Assembly: GCF_014196195.1 (NCBI RefSeq)
Contig: NZ_JACIDF010000004.1
Span: 331,750-395,749 of the forward strand
DNA length: 64,000 nt
Source of the DNA: Anoxybacteroides rupiense
Lineage (GTDB): Bacteria > Bacillota > Bacilli > Bacillales > Anoxybacillaceae
Reading direction: 5' to 3'
The position numbers were made by a program, and so were the translations under genes. The notes under the pieces are model-generated. The model was not told the DNA's origin, did no database searches, and saw only the letters and a list, made by a program, of their open reading frames with translations. Below, piece after piece: positions 9,779 through 17,794 of the stretch; within the stretch, counting starts at the first letter, position 1; each line of letters starts with the position of its first letter.

Positions 9779-9870
9779 GCTAACAACATCACCGTTGCCA
9801 ACAAAGCCGAGGGTATATGCCACCCTGAACTGACGACTTTGCTGTAAAAGCTACTCCCCTTTTACGCGCA
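9772..9870 (-). promoter_or_regulatory. yybP-ykoY manganese riboswitch
   Basis: Conserved pieces on the minus strand: AAAGGGGAGTAGC, CAAAGTCGTCAGTTC, CCCTCGGCTTTGTTGGCAAC, and TTAGCAAGACCTTTACC running into the expression platform. Known members sense Mn2+ and usually turn on exporters. The downstream genes here (DUF1232, TerC family) match that pattern. Confidence 0.93.
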
Positions 9871-9919
9871 TTTTTCCTATATGCTTACACCCTTATAATA
9901 GTCGATTGGCTATAGACTG

Positions 9920-10381
9920 TCAATATGTACTTGGCTCAGTTAGCATTTTTTGGACAAATTGCTTGCCAAACTGTTTGCAACTCTCCCTTTCTTCACTAGT
10001 CGGTGCCAATTCAATCTTTAATCCTTCCAGCACAACAGCTGCCCCTAATTCCTGTAATTTTTCCACTAAAATATCAACCGCGGCTCCGTATTTTTCATAG
10101 CCGGAATCACACGAGCCAAATACAGCTGCTTTTTTTCCTGATAAATGAATGGAATCCATTTCATCATAAAAATCAAGAAAATCGTCCGGCAGCTCTCCAT
10201 CTCCCCATGTATATGCTCCCAATAAAATGCCATCATACGCTTCCAGCTCATCTGCGCTCGCATCCAGCACCTCTTTTACCTCCACTTCTATTCCCTCTTC
10301 TTGAATTCCTTCTAAGATGGCATTTGCTATTTCCTCTGTATTTCCTGTCATGCTTGTATACACCATGATTACCTTCATCAT
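9920..10381 (-). CDS. Flavodoxin (short chain)
   Basis: FMN-binding electron carrier of about 153 residues. The FMN phosphate loop YTSMTGNTEE lies at the N-terminus, followed by the flavin-stacking loops GAYTWGDGELPDDF and FGSCDSGYEKYGAA. Flavodoxins replace ferredoxin when iron is short. A perfect Fur box at 10407-10421 directly upstream agrees with that role. Tandem ATGs follow AAGGAGATTGTC; 10381 is taken as the start and 10378 is equally possible. B. subtilis YkuN/YkuP are similar iron-controlled flavodoxins. Confidence 0.93.
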   Translation of the reverse strand: MMKVIMVYTSMTGNTEEIANAILEGIQEEGIEVEVKEVLDASADELEAYDGILLGAYTWGDGELPDDFLDFYDEMDSIHLSGKKAAVFGSCDSGYEKYGAAVDILVEKLQELGAAVVLEGLKIELAPTSEERESCKQFGKQFVQKMLTEPSTY

Positions 10382-10406
10382 GACAATCTCCTTTTCTAAA
10401 AACGAA

Positions 10407-10421
10407 TGATAATCATTATCA
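10407..10421. promoter_or_regulatory. Fur box 1
   Basis: TGATAATCATTATCA, an exact 7-1-7 match to the Bacillus Fur consensus, about 25 nt upstream of the flavodoxin start. Confidence 0.92.
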
Positions 10422-10435
10422 ATAATCATTCTATT

Positions 10436-10450
10436 TGATAAAGATTATCA
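10436..10450. promoter_or_regulatory. Fur box 2
   Basis: TGATAAAGATTATCA, one mismatch from the 7-1-7 Fur consensus, 14 nt upstream of box 1. Extra half-sites (AATCATT, ATTGTCA) surround both. Confidence 0.78.
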
Positions 10451-10629
10451 TTGTCAATTATATTTTTTTATTTCGGTTCAATGAAAATTCGTTTCCACAA
10501 AGTAAGGGAGGCTCTATCAATAAATCCATGCTGGTTTTCCGATATTCACTAACCGTTTCGATGATTCTTTCGGTTCATTAAAACGGCTTTCTTATAGCAA
10601 TTTTTCAACCCGAACGCCTTAACAAAATA

Positions 10630-10656
10630 AAAAAGCAGGTAGCCTCTGCTTTTTTA
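10630..10656. terminator. Terminator after the CatE-like gene
   Basis: AAAAAGCAG-gtagcct-CTGCTTTTT with T/A runs on both sides, 16 nt past the dioxygenase stop on the minus strand. Confidence 0.82.
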
Positions 10657-10671
10657 TTCCTATTTTCAACA

Positions 10672-11535
10672 TCATGCTTTCTGGACTCTTAATTGAATTC
10701 GATTTCCAAACGGATCGACTGTTGCTGCTTCTGTTCCTGTCCATTCAACTTTAGCCCCTATTGCTTTCAAGCTTTCAATCGCCTTTTCAAGCTCCTTTTC
10801 ATGCGGAAAAACGATAGAAAACAAGCGCAAACCAAGCGCGTTTTCCGGCGGTTTCGGAGCTCCTACACCTATCCATGTATTCAATCCAATATGGTGATGG
10901 TACCCTCCAGCTGAAACGAATAATGCATGATTGTCCATGCGAATTGTAATATCAAATCCTAAACCTTGGTGATAAAATTGTTCTGCTTCATGCATATGGG
11001 CAACATGTAAATGAATATGACCCATTTTCGTTTTTGGCGGCAATCCTGTCCAAGGAGCGTGATCTGCCTCTGCTAGCAATCCCTCTACATCAAGTGACTC
11101 GGTCACCCCTTTGTATTCGCCGTTTTCTGCTTTTTCCCATTGCTCTCTTGGCCTATCAGCATAAATTTCAATGCCATTTCCATCTGGATCAGCCAAATAC
11201 ACCGCCTCGCTGAATTGATGATCTGATGCGCCTTGCAGCGGATAACCTACCTTCAGCAAATGAAGCAGCACACGTGCTAGGGTAGAACGATCGGGAACTA
11301 AAATGGCAAAATGATATAAGCCCGTCGTTCGCGGCGGTTTCCTTACTGTATCGCTGCTTTCCTCCAATACAATAAGCCGCGTGATCCCGTCAGCTGTTAG
11401 CACCGCTAAGTTTCCTTTCTGCTCTAATAGTTGAAGCCCTATCCATTTCGTATAGAAATGAATGGAGCGATCGAGCTTTGCGACACGTAAATGAACATGG
11501 CCAATCTCTACTTTCGGATGAATCGTAGATCTCAT
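10672..11535 (-). CDS. CatE-like ring-cleaving dioxygenase (two VOC domains)
   Basis: Fe(II) extradiol dioxygenase of 287 residues, the size of B. subtilis CatE (catechol 2,3-dioxygenase). Two vicinal-oxygen-chelate modules lie at roughly 10-130 and 168-285. Likely metal ligands are in the second domain (MGHIHLHVAH, YHHHIGLN) and in VDPFGNRIQL near the end. In Bacillus such enzymes remove catechols and quinones. A half operator ATTCGAGAT sits in its promoter, as in quinone-sensor regulons. The ATG follows AAGGAGTC. Confidence 0.88.
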   Translation of the reverse strand: MRSTIHPKVEIGHVHLRVAKLDRSIHFYTKWIGLQLLEQKGNLAVLTADGITRLIVLEESSDTVRKPPRTTGLYHFAILVPDRSTLARVLLHLLKVGYPLQGASDHQFSEAVYLADPDGNGIEIYADRPREQWEKAENGEYKGVTESLDVEGLLAEADHAPWTGLPPKTKMGHIHLHVAHMHEAEQFYHQGLGFDITIRMDNHALFVSAGGYHHHIGLNTWIGVGAPKPPENALGLRLFSIVFPHEKELEKAIESLKAIGAKVEWTGTEAATVDPFGNRIQLRVQKA

Positions 11536-11567
11536 GAATGAAGACTCCTTTGATTTATTTTAATTTA

Positions 11568-11597
11568 ATAATATTTAAATTCGAGATAAATAAGCAA
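11568..11597 (-). promoter_or_regulatory. Promoter and quinone-sensor-type half operator of the CatE-like gene
   Basis: Minus strand: TTGCTT (11597-11592), an 18-nt spacer, then TATTAT (11573-11568). The spacer holds ATCTCGAAT (11587-11579), half of the MhqR consensus. The region 11600-11819 beyond it is extremely AT-rich and shows no gene. Confidence 0.55.
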
Positions 11598-11819
11598 GTG
11601 GTTAAATAAAAATATTTTACTTTTTATCATAAATATCAAATAATAATTAATATAAAAAATATAAAAAAAGAAATAAAATGGATATTTATCCATTTTATAA
11701 AAAATGAACAAAGAGGCAATCTCATTGTCCCGTTATAAAGGGAAAATCCTTTTAATTGTTAATACGGCAAGCTGTTGTCATTTACGCTTCAAAGCATCCA
11801 CCTTATCCAACTGCCTTTT

Positions 11820-12602
11820 TTACAAAATTTCTCCCCAAATTTTAATAGCTGTTCCTAAAATTAAAACCGCTAAAATGATTTGAAGCGCTTTTGTATTCAT
11901 CTTTTGCCCTGCTTTTGCCCCCAGCGGAGAGGCGATTATACTTGCTATAACCATAATCAGCGCCGGGATAAAGTCAACTTGTCCTGTCACAATTTTACCA
12001 AATGTGGATCCAATCGAAGAAATAAAAGTAATCGCCAACGAAGAAGCGATCGTCATTCTTGTTGGAATCTTGAGCACAACAAGCATAATGGGAACTAGCA
12101 AAAACGCACCAGCTGCCCCTACAATGCCTGACCCGATTCCAACCATCAATGCAAGACCCGCTGCAAGCCATTGATGAAAAGTAACCTGATCTAGCGGAAC
12201 ATCATCAATTCCTTTTTTAGGAATAAACATCATCATTGCAGCGAGCGCTGCAAGCACTCCATAAACAAGATTAATGCTTGCGCCTGTCATAAATTTTGAG
12301 CCGTATCCACCAATAAAGCTGCCAATTAAAATGCTAACACCCATATATAGAATAAGCTTTTTATTTAAATAACCACCTTTTCGATAGGCCCATACACCGC
12401 CAATGGTGGCAAAAAACACCTGCACCGCACTTACTCCAGATACTTCATGAGCGCTGAACGCGGCCAACCCAAAAAGCGGCGGAAGGTAAAGCAGCATTGG
12501 ATACTTAATAATCGAACCGCCGATCCCCACCATTCCTGAAATAAAAGAACCGATAAAGCCAATGAGAAAAATAACAATAATAAAATTAAGCGTAATGTCC
12601 AC
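11820..12602 (-). CDS. TauE/SafE-family sulfite/organosulfonate exporter (YrkJ-like)
   Basis: Membrane protein of 260 residues with about eight helices and two repeats: [20 protein letters not shown] near residue 20 and [17 protein letters not shown] near 155. These are the TauE signatures. In sulfide-response operons this transporter is thought to export sulfite or thiosulfate made by persulfide oxidation. The start is GTG behind GGGGGAT. It is the last gene of the sulfur operon, 67 nt after the dioxygenase. Confidence 0.88.
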   Translation of the reverse strand: MDITLNFIIVIFLIGFIGSFISGMVGIGGSIIKYPMLLYLPPLFGLAAFSAHEVSGVSAVQVFFATIGGVWAYRKGGYLNKKLILYMGVSILIGSFIGGYGSKFMTGASINLVYGVLAALAAMMMFIPKKGIDDVPLDQVTFHQWLAAGLALMVGIGSGIVGAAGAFLLVPIMLVVLKIPTRMTIASSLAITFISSIGSTFGKIVTGQVDFIPALIMVIASIIASPLGAKAGQKMNTKALQIILAVLILGTAIKIWGEIL

Positions 12603-12669
12603 TTGATAAATCCCCCTTTATCAAAGAAAGAAAGGGTACTTTATGCGTACCCCCATGCGTTTTTACCGC

Positions 12670-13800
12670 TTAATGTGTATGGTGTAGCGCGCAGCGATTA
12701 GGTCCGATCTCAAGTTCTTGCTGTTGTTCAGCATCCGCTTCCTTTAAACCACGATTAATGGCTACAATTTCCTCGAAGTTTGGCGGTGTTTCATTATTGG
12801 CGTTTTGTACTACCATTTCCACAAACTCTTCTTTTGATTGATTCTGCATCATCTCATTGCGGGCACGAATATTCCCAAGTGTATCTCCTACAAAGCCGGC
12901 ACCATTCATCTCATCATCCAAACTCGCATAATGGCCTGGCAACACCACAACATCATCCGCAATAGCCGCTACTTTTTCGTAAACCGTATCATATAAATCA
13001 AGCGCCCATTCCGCGGCTTTTCCTCCTAAATCCGGTCGTCCCAATCCGCCTACGAAAATCGTATCTCCTGAAAAGAGCAGCTTATGATTGACAAAAAACG
13101 AAACACTCCCTGGAGTATGTCCCGGTGTTTTCACCGCCAGCACTTCTAATTGAACCTGTTCAAAATCAATCGTGTCGTGCATTTCTAACGGTTCAAAATG
13201 ATAGACCGCTCCTTCGCTTTTCATTAAATAGTATTTCGCCCCTGTCCGCTCTGCTAGCTCTCTACCTCCAGAAATGTGATCGGCATGCAAATGTGAATCG
13301 ACAATATGGGTAATATTCACTCCTTCTTCCCTCGCTACATCCTCGTACACATCAATAAAACGAGAAGGATCGACAACTAAAGCTTCTTTTCCAGAAATAA
13401 CCATATATGACAAACAACCTTTACCGACTCGAATAAATTGATACACCTTCATGTTTTCATCTTCATATACCATCGCTTTATGCAAATGCTCGCTCCATGC
13501 TTGCATCCCATCGACAAGTGTAAAGACATTTTGGAATCCAGCCTCCTCAAGCTGTTCTGCTACAAACTCAGATGAACCACCTTTCGCGCAAACCACGATG
13601 ACTTCCTGATCTTTTGGAATGCGATCCACTACTGCTTCGATCCCGTCTATTAATTCAAAATAAGGAACGTTTAAATACGCAAAATTTTTCCCTTCAATTT
13701 TCCAATCCTTAAAGTCACTTTCGTTGCGAACATCAAAGATAAAGACGTGCTCCTTCTTTAACACTTTACTTGTTAATTCTTTTACAGTCATTTGCTTCAT
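12670..13800 (-). CDS. Rhodanese / persulfide dioxygenase-like fusion (YrkH/CstB-like)
   Basis: Two-domain enzyme of 376 residues. Residues 1-105 are a rhodanese domain with the active Cys in VCAKGGSS. Residues 115-350 are a metallo-beta-lactamase fold with HLHADH, PGHTPGS, FSGDTIF and LPGHY, the ETHE1-type Fe(II) site. Persulfide dioxygenases oxidise glutathione or CoA persulfide to sulfite. In CstB the metal domain comes first; here the rhodanese does. The end carries CALHHTH, a possible metal-binding tail. The start at ATG 13800 has GGGAGG 9 nt upstream. Confidence 0.87.
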   Translation of the reverse strand: MKQMTVKELTSKVLKKEHVFIFDVRNESDFKDWKIEGKNFAYLNVPYFELIDGIEAVVDRIPKDQEVIVVCAKGGSSEFVAEQLEEAGFQNVFTLVDGMQAWSEHLHKAMVYEDENMKVYQFIRVGKGCLSYMVISGKEALVVDPSRFIDVYEDVAREEGVNITHIVDSHLHADHISGGRELAERTGAKYYLMKSEGAVYHFEPLEMHDTIDFEQVQLEVLAVKTPGHTPGSVSFFVNHKLLFSGDTIFVGGLGRPDLGGKAAEWALDLYDTVYEKVAAIADDVVVLPGHYASLDDEMNGAGFVGDTLGNIRARNEMMQNQSKEEFVEMVVQNANNETPPNFEEIVAINRGLKEADAEQQQELEIGPNRCALHHTH

Positions 13801-13850
13801 AACCAAAATCCTCCCTTATCGTATGATGAAATCCCCCAAATCCCTCTCGC

Positions 13851-14420
13851 TTACATCTGTTCCTTCTCTAACGGTCCTGTCCACTGCGACATGCCAGGAA
13901 TTACATTCCATACATGTAAAAATCCATATTCCATCAGCTTCTGCGCCGCTAGATCGCTGCGGTTTCCTGTTCGACAGATCACATACACATGGCTCTCTTT
14001 TGATATTTGGTCCATTTTTTGCTCCAATTCTCCAAGCGGAAGCGAAAGCGCACCAGGAATATGTCCAAATGCATATTCTGCCTGTTCCCGAACATCTAAA
14101 ACAGTCGTGTTCGCTTCATTTAACCGTGCAAGCAACTCTTCGTTCGAAATAATATGAGGAAATTGTGGTTGCTCTTTTTCCTCATTTTCACCTGCCTTAC
14201 GAATATAATGTTTTAGCACGTTCCCCTCTTCCATCGTTCCAATATACTGGTGTCCTGTGCTTTCTGCCCACGCTTTAATATCAGCTTTAGAACCTTTATC
14301 TGTAGCTTGAATCTCTAATACTTGACCCGGCTGTAATTCGTTGATGGCCTTTTTGCTTTTTACAATCGGCATTGGACATGATAGTCCTTTCGCATCAACC
14401 GTCATGTTTACATGAATCAT
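13851..14420 (-). CDS. TusA-rhodanese fusion sulfurtransferase (YrkF-like)
   Basis: Sulfur carrier fused to a sulfurtransferase, 189 residues. Residues 1-75 are a TusA domain with the active Cys in GLSCPMP. Residues 95-185 are a rhodanese with VICRTGNRSD. It would accept persulfide sulfur and pass it on. The start ATG at 14420 overlaps the stop of the upstream rhodanese (ATGA) and follows GGGAGGAG, so it is translationally coupled. B. subtilis YrkF has the same architecture. Confidence 0.9.
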   Translation of the reverse strand: MIHVNMTVDAKGLSCPMPIVKSKKAINELQPGQVLEIQATDKGSKADIKAWAESTGHQYIGTMEEGNVLKHYIRKAGENEEKEQPQFPHIISNEELLARLNEANTTVLDVREQAEYAFGHIPGALSLPLGELEQKMDQISKESHVYVICRTGNRSDLAAQKLMEYGFLHVWNVIPGMSQWTGPLEKEQM

Positions 14421-14731
14421 CTGCTCTCCTCCCATTGCTTGACAGGCCCCTCCCATGCCAGCATGCCACCTGTCATGTTTGCTGCCTTATATCCATAGCG
14501 TTCTAACAATTGTACAGCTTTTGCACTTCTTCCTCCTGAACGGCAAACGATCACGTATTCTCGATCTTTTGATAACTCGTTCATCCGAAACTCAAGAAGT
14601 CCGAGCGGAATATTCAGTGCGCCTGGAATGGCCCCCGCTGCTACCTCTTCTGTTTCGCGAACATCAATAATATGCAGGCGATGCCCGCCTTTAAGCCGTT
14701 GCTCCACTTCTTTTGCTGTTATTTCCTTCAT
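14417..14731 (-). CDS. Single-domain rhodanese
   Basis: Sulfurtransferase of 104 residues: a single rhodanese domain with IDVRE near residue 23 and the catalytic loop VCRSGGRSAKA near 62. Cytoplasmic, with no signal or membrane segment. It lies between the membrane-anchored rhodanese and the TusA-rhodanese gene and overlaps the latter by 4 nt. The active-site loop charge differs from its neighbour's, which suggests a different sulfur donor. Confidence 0.9.
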   Translation of the reverse strand: MKEITAKEVEQRLKGGHRLHIIDVRETEEVAAGAIPGALNIPLGLLEFRMNELSKDREYVIVCRSGGRSAKAVQLLERYGYKAANMTGGMLAWEGPVKQWEESR

Positions 14732-14752
14732 GTTTTTTCCTCCCCATGCTTT

Positions 14753-15118
14753 CTAGCGCCATGCATTCATGCCGCCTCTCACATTCGTCACTTGCTGAAA
14801 TCCTAGCTTCTTTAACAGCCTGTTTGCTTTCGTGCTTCTCATGCCACTTTGGCAAATTACAATCACTTCCTGCTCCTTTGACAGCTCATGAGCACGCTTT
14901 TTCAATTCGTGAAGCGGAATATTTTTAAATCCATGAATATGATGAGCGTGAAACTCCAACGGTGTTCGAACGTCAATGTACTGCACTTTTTTATTGCCTA
15001 ATTCTTTTTTTAAATCAGCCGCAGCGATCGTTCGCACACCTTTAGCCGGAAGAAAGCGGCTTGCGAAAAACCATGCGATCAGTAAGAAAAGAATGGTATT
15101 AATGATCGTTTGTGCCAT
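14753..15118 (-). CDS. Membrane-anchored rhodanese
   Basis: Protein of 121 residues with an N-terminal membrane helix (IINTILFLLIAWFFASRFL) followed by a rhodanese domain. The active loop is VICQSGMRSTKA. The topology (short N-terminus, then helix, then soluble domain) leaves the side of the membrane uncertain. The ATG at 15118 has AAGGTGA 6 nt upstream. It sits 10 nt after the DsrE gene. Confidence 0.88.
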   Translation of the reverse strand: MAQTIINTILFLLIAWFFASRFLPAKGVRTIAAADLKKELGNKKVQYIDVRTPLEFHAHHIHGFKNIPLHELKKRAHELSKEQEVIVICQSGMRSTKANRLLKKLGFQQVTNVRGGMNAWR

Positions 15119-15128
15119 GATTCTCACC

Positions 15129-15611
15129 TTAAATAAATAAATTCACATTTCCTTCTGAAGCATCTGCCAAGTAAGCAGCTACCCCAGCAAACTCAACACC
15201 TTCAATCAACTCTTCTTGCGTAAGCCCTAGAAGGTCGACAGTCATTTGACAAGCAACAAGTTTGACTCCTTGCTCTTGCGCCATTTCTATCAGCTGCGGA
15301 AGAGGCATCGTGTGATGCTTTTTCATAACACTTTTAATAAGCCTTGGTCCAACTCCCGCAAAATTCATTCGGGAAAGTCCCATTTTATCTGCCCCTCGCG
15401 GCATCATTTTCGCAAACATCTTTTCTAAAAAGCTCTTCTGGACAGGGATTGCTTCATCTTTTCTAAGCGCGTTGAGCCCCCAAAATGTATGAAAAATGGT
15501 GACTTCATGATCATACGCCGCAGCGCCATTGGCAATAATATAGGCCGCCATGGCTTTGTCGTAATCACCGCTGAATAAAACGATCGTCGTTTTTTTCTTG
15601 TTATCCGCCAT
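15129..15611 (-). CDS. DsrE-family sulfur carrier (YrkE-like)
   Basis: DsrE/DsrF-like protein of 160 residues. The N-terminal strand TTIVLFSGDYDKAMAAY and the late cysteine in KLVACQMTVDLLG are typical of the DsrE3 group, where that Cys carries persulfide sulfur. Partner of TusA and rhodaneses in sulfur relay. Strong AGGAGG start. A CstR-type operator (15632-15649) lies just upstream. Confidence 0.9.
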   Translation of the reverse strand: MADNKKKTTIVLFSGDYDKAMAAYIIANGAAAYDHEVTIFHTFWGLNALRKDEAIPVQKSFLEKMFAKMMPRGADKMGLSRMNFAGVGPRLIKSVMKKHHTMPLPQLIEMAQEQGVKLVACQMTVDLLGLTQEELIEGVEFAGVAAYLADASEGNVNLFI

Positions 15612-15631
15612 CTAACTCCTCCTTTTCACAA

Positions 15632-15649
15632 ATACATGTATAGGTATAT
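15632..15649. promoter_or_regulatory. Putative CstR operator 1
   Basis: ATACATGTATAGGTATAT, an imperfect ATACC/GGTAT-type palindrome between the TusA and DsrE genes, repeated at 15927, 16358 and 16883-16919. Confidence 0.5.
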
Positions 15650-15667
15650 TTTTTTACAAAAAAATAA

Positions 15668-15895
15668 TTATGCTTTTTTGATCCAAAATGTAAATACGCC
15701 ATTTTCCTCTTTCATATCCATCAGCTGATGTCCGCTTGCTTGTGCCCATGCGGCTAAATCTTTTTTCGCACCTTTGTCCGTTGTTTTCACCTCTATTACC
15801 TCACCAGAAGCAAGCTGATCGATAGCTTTTTTTGATTTCACAAGAGGCATTGGACATGACAATCCTTTGGCATCAACGACTTTTGCAATATTCAT
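15668..15895 (-). CDS. TusA-family sulfur carrier (YrkI-like)
   Basis: Sulfur carrier of 75 residues. The active Cys lies in DAKGLSCPMPLVKSKKAI, nearly identical to the TusA domain of the fused gene at 13851. It has no rhodanese domain. It would shuttle persulfide sulfur between DsrE and the rhodaneses. AGGAGG precedes the ATG. Confidence 0.92.
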   Translation of the reverse strand: MNIAKVVDAKGLSCPMPLVKSKKAIDQLASGEVIEVKTTDKGAKKDLAAWAQASGHQLMDMKEENGVFTFWIKKA

Positions 15896-15926
15896 TAGTT
15901 AGTTCCTCCTTATTTTCATTTTTACC

Positions 15927-15946
15927 ATTACCCCTATATGTATATT
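15927..15946. promoter_or_regulatory. Putative CstR operator 2
   Basis: ATTACCCCTATATGTATATT upstream of the TusA gene, matching the shared (A/T)TACC..TATA..GTAT pattern. Confidence 0.5.
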
Positions 15947-15999
15947 ATTGCGCTGCAAAAAATTTGTCAACTCCTATTTTAAAGAGTTGACACCTTATT

Positions 16000-16260
16000 T
16001 TATCGGCTCTTTACTAACAACTCTACTGCTTCTTTTACAAGCTGCTCCGTCTGTTCTCCTTTTTCAATATTTTCTCGAATACAATGCTCTAAATTCGTGC
16101 TCACAATAACCGCCATGGCCCGGTCGATCGCATTTCTGGCAGCGGCTAGCTGAGAAACTACACTTTTGCAATCTTTTCCTTGCTCCATCATGCTGATCAC
16201 ACCTTTTACTTGTCCTTCGATTCGCTTAAGGCGATTTTTGATTTCTTTGCTATAGTCCAT
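16000..16260 (-). CDS. cstR: CsoR/CstR-family persulfide-sensing repressor (YrkD-like)
   Basis: DUF156 regulator of 86 residues, all-helical. Cysteines C31 (KDCKS) and C60 (EHCIR) fall at the positions reported for S. aureus CstR, which forms di- to tetrasulfide crosslinks. The extra Cys of the copper-sensing CsoR triad is missing. It should repress the sulfur operon until persulfides appear. The start has GAGGTGA. A palindrome in its promoter (16358-16379) suggests autoregulation. Confidence 0.88.
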   Translation of the reverse strand: MDYSKEIKNRLKRIEGQVKGVISMMEQGKDCKSVVSQLAAARNAIDRAMAVIVSTNLEHCIRENIEKGEQTEQLVKEAVELLVKSR

Positions 16261-16357
16261 TTTGATTCACCTCTTTTTAGCCCTTGATTAGCCTGCTGAT
16301 CTTCATTTATCTTCAAAAGCATTGCTTTCTTTACATTATAACATGTATATCTTTAAT

Positions 16358-16379
16358 TATATACCTATAAAGGTATATA
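16358..16379. promoter_or_regulatory. Putative CstR operator 3
   Basis: Perfect palindrome TATATACC-TATAAA-GGTATATA, about 100 nt upstream of the repressor start. It is the best copy of the repeated motif. Confidence 0.65.
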
Positions 16380-16461
16380 TTCAAGCACTTGCATCGCGTT
16401 GCTCCATATATCATCATTTAAGCGGAACAACCGATGAGGCTGTCCCGCTTCTTTGCATGAC

Positions 16462-16698
16462 CTATGGCTGACTAATCAGCGACATAATGGTTTCTGGATC
16501 AAAACCTAGTACCCATTTTCCATTGATTTCTGTTTGTGGAACTCCTGTATGTCCTGTTGTCTCCACAAGCCGCTTCGCCGCTATTGGATCAAGTTGGACA
16601 TTCACTTCTTTAAATGGAACCCCCTGCTCCTGCAAAAAATTTTTGAGCATCACACAATAAGGACATGTCGTCGTCGTATACACGGTTACATGATTCAT
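16462..16698 (-). CDS. Glutaredoxin-like protein (NrdH/YruB type)
   Basis: Small thiol-disulfide protein of 78 residues with the CPYC active site at 12-15 and TGHTGVPQTEING, the cis-proline loop. Such proteins reduce disulfides or persulfides, fitting the neighbouring operon. The ATG at 16698 follows GGAGGG; earlier in-frame codons lack a ribosome site. Two copies of the CstR-like motif lie about 200 nt upstream, so it may be in the same regulon. Confidence 0.9.
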   Translation of the reverse strand: MNHVTVYTTTTCPYCVMLKNFLQEQGVPFKEVNVQLDPIAAKRLVETTGHTGVPQTEINGKWVLGFDPETIMSLISQP

Positions 16699-16882
16699 GT
16701 TTTTCCCTCCATCCATTTACTAAAGTAATGTCTGCGTCTTGCGCAAAATTTAAGAATGCTGTTGTTCCAACAACACCAGTGCCATCAACCAAATACTCTT
16801 TTTAAGGACCAGCTCATCCATTGTCACTTGATATGCAAGACATTGGATGTCTCATTCTTGTACTGTTCCTTTTCAAAAATAA

Positions 16883-16919
16883 ATACCCATACATGTATAT
16901 TACCTATATAGGTATATAG
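16883..16919. promoter_or_regulatory. Putative double CstR operator 4
   Basis: Two adjacent motifs: ATACCCATACATGTATAT (16883-16900) and TTACC-TATATA-GGTATATAG (16901-16919). They lie upstream of the glutaredoxin-like gene. Confidence 0.55.
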
Positions 16920-17286
16920 TAAAATAAATATTGTGTGATGTCAATGTTGTTTTCCCTCAGTTATCAACAACAAACTAGGGGCCTGATCTGAAAACAACAA
17001 TGTGTCAGCGTATGAACGTCTAAAATCTTATGCACTAAAAGACGGAAATCAGCAACAAATGAATAAGCACAACATTTGACATTGTATTTTTCTGCTGATT
17101 AAGACTTCGGACGATTCACAACAATGGACAGATTTCTTTAGCTTTAACAGCTAAATAATAAATGCGGGATCTATTTTTCGCTACAGTATCCCTTTCATAA
17201 CCTTCTTTCTAGAAAGCTAACTGCGCCAAATCATACGAGGCCCATCATCCAAAAATCGGTTACATCCATATAAAAAGGATCGCTGA
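16920..17286. other. Gene-poor spacer
   Basis: About 370 bases with no convincing frame, RNA motif or terminator on either strand. Confidence 0.4.
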
Positions 17287-17661
17287 TTATAAAAGAACAG
17301 CAAAAAAATACAGTCCAAACATGGCCACAACTGCAAACATTAAAGTTGATAAAAAGAGAATCAACGGTCTTGATGTCCGAAAGGTTTGTTCATTAATTTG
17401 TTTCGCTTTTTGAAAATAGCTGACAGTTGAAAAAATGATGGTGCTGACTCCAGCCAGTACCGACAGTATGCCGATCCATTGCACAGCTGCATTCGGCAAC
17501 GTATGGAAAGAAGATTTGATATGTAAATTAATGATTAAAAAACCGATACCGGTAATAGCAATCGCCGTTCGAATCCACGCTAAATAGGTTCGTTCGTTTG
17601 CCAAATGCTGCTGAATATATTTTGAGTCAATAGTAGCGACTCGTTCTTTCTCCGCTTGCAT
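17287..17661 (-). CDS. DUF202 / YidH-family membrane protein
   Basis: Protein of 124 residues with three membrane segments. The HLANERTYLAWIRTAIAI motif near residue 20 is the DUF202 signature. Function unknown. The start at 17661 (ATG, with GGGAGG 8 nt before) is preferred over a GTG that abuts the ribosome site. Confidence 0.85.
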   Translation of the reverse strand: MQAEKERVATIDSKYIQQHLANERTYLAWIRTAIAITGIGFLIINLHIKSSFHTLPNAAVQWIGILSVLAGVSTIIFSTVSYFQKAKQINEQTFRTSRPLILFLSTLMFAVVAMFGLYFFAVLL

Positions 17662-17794
17662 ATTGCGCACCTCCCGCTCTTTCCTGTACTATACATGAGA
17701 AAAAAATAGGGTTCAATCCTAAGATCATTTTACCAATTTTCGATTGCGTTTTAACGAAAGTTCTCACGGGAATATGGCTAGAATCTCGTATATA

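Noticed and set aside
16000..16260. Copper-sensing CsoR
   Set aside because: The family fits, but the Cys-His-Cys copper triad is incomplete while C31 and C60 match CstR, and the operon is for sulfur.
16610..16792. 60-codon frame and a 23-codon frame just upstream of the glutaredoxin-like gene
   Set aside because: Both look partly protein-like but lack ribosome sites and conflict with the clear start at 16698.
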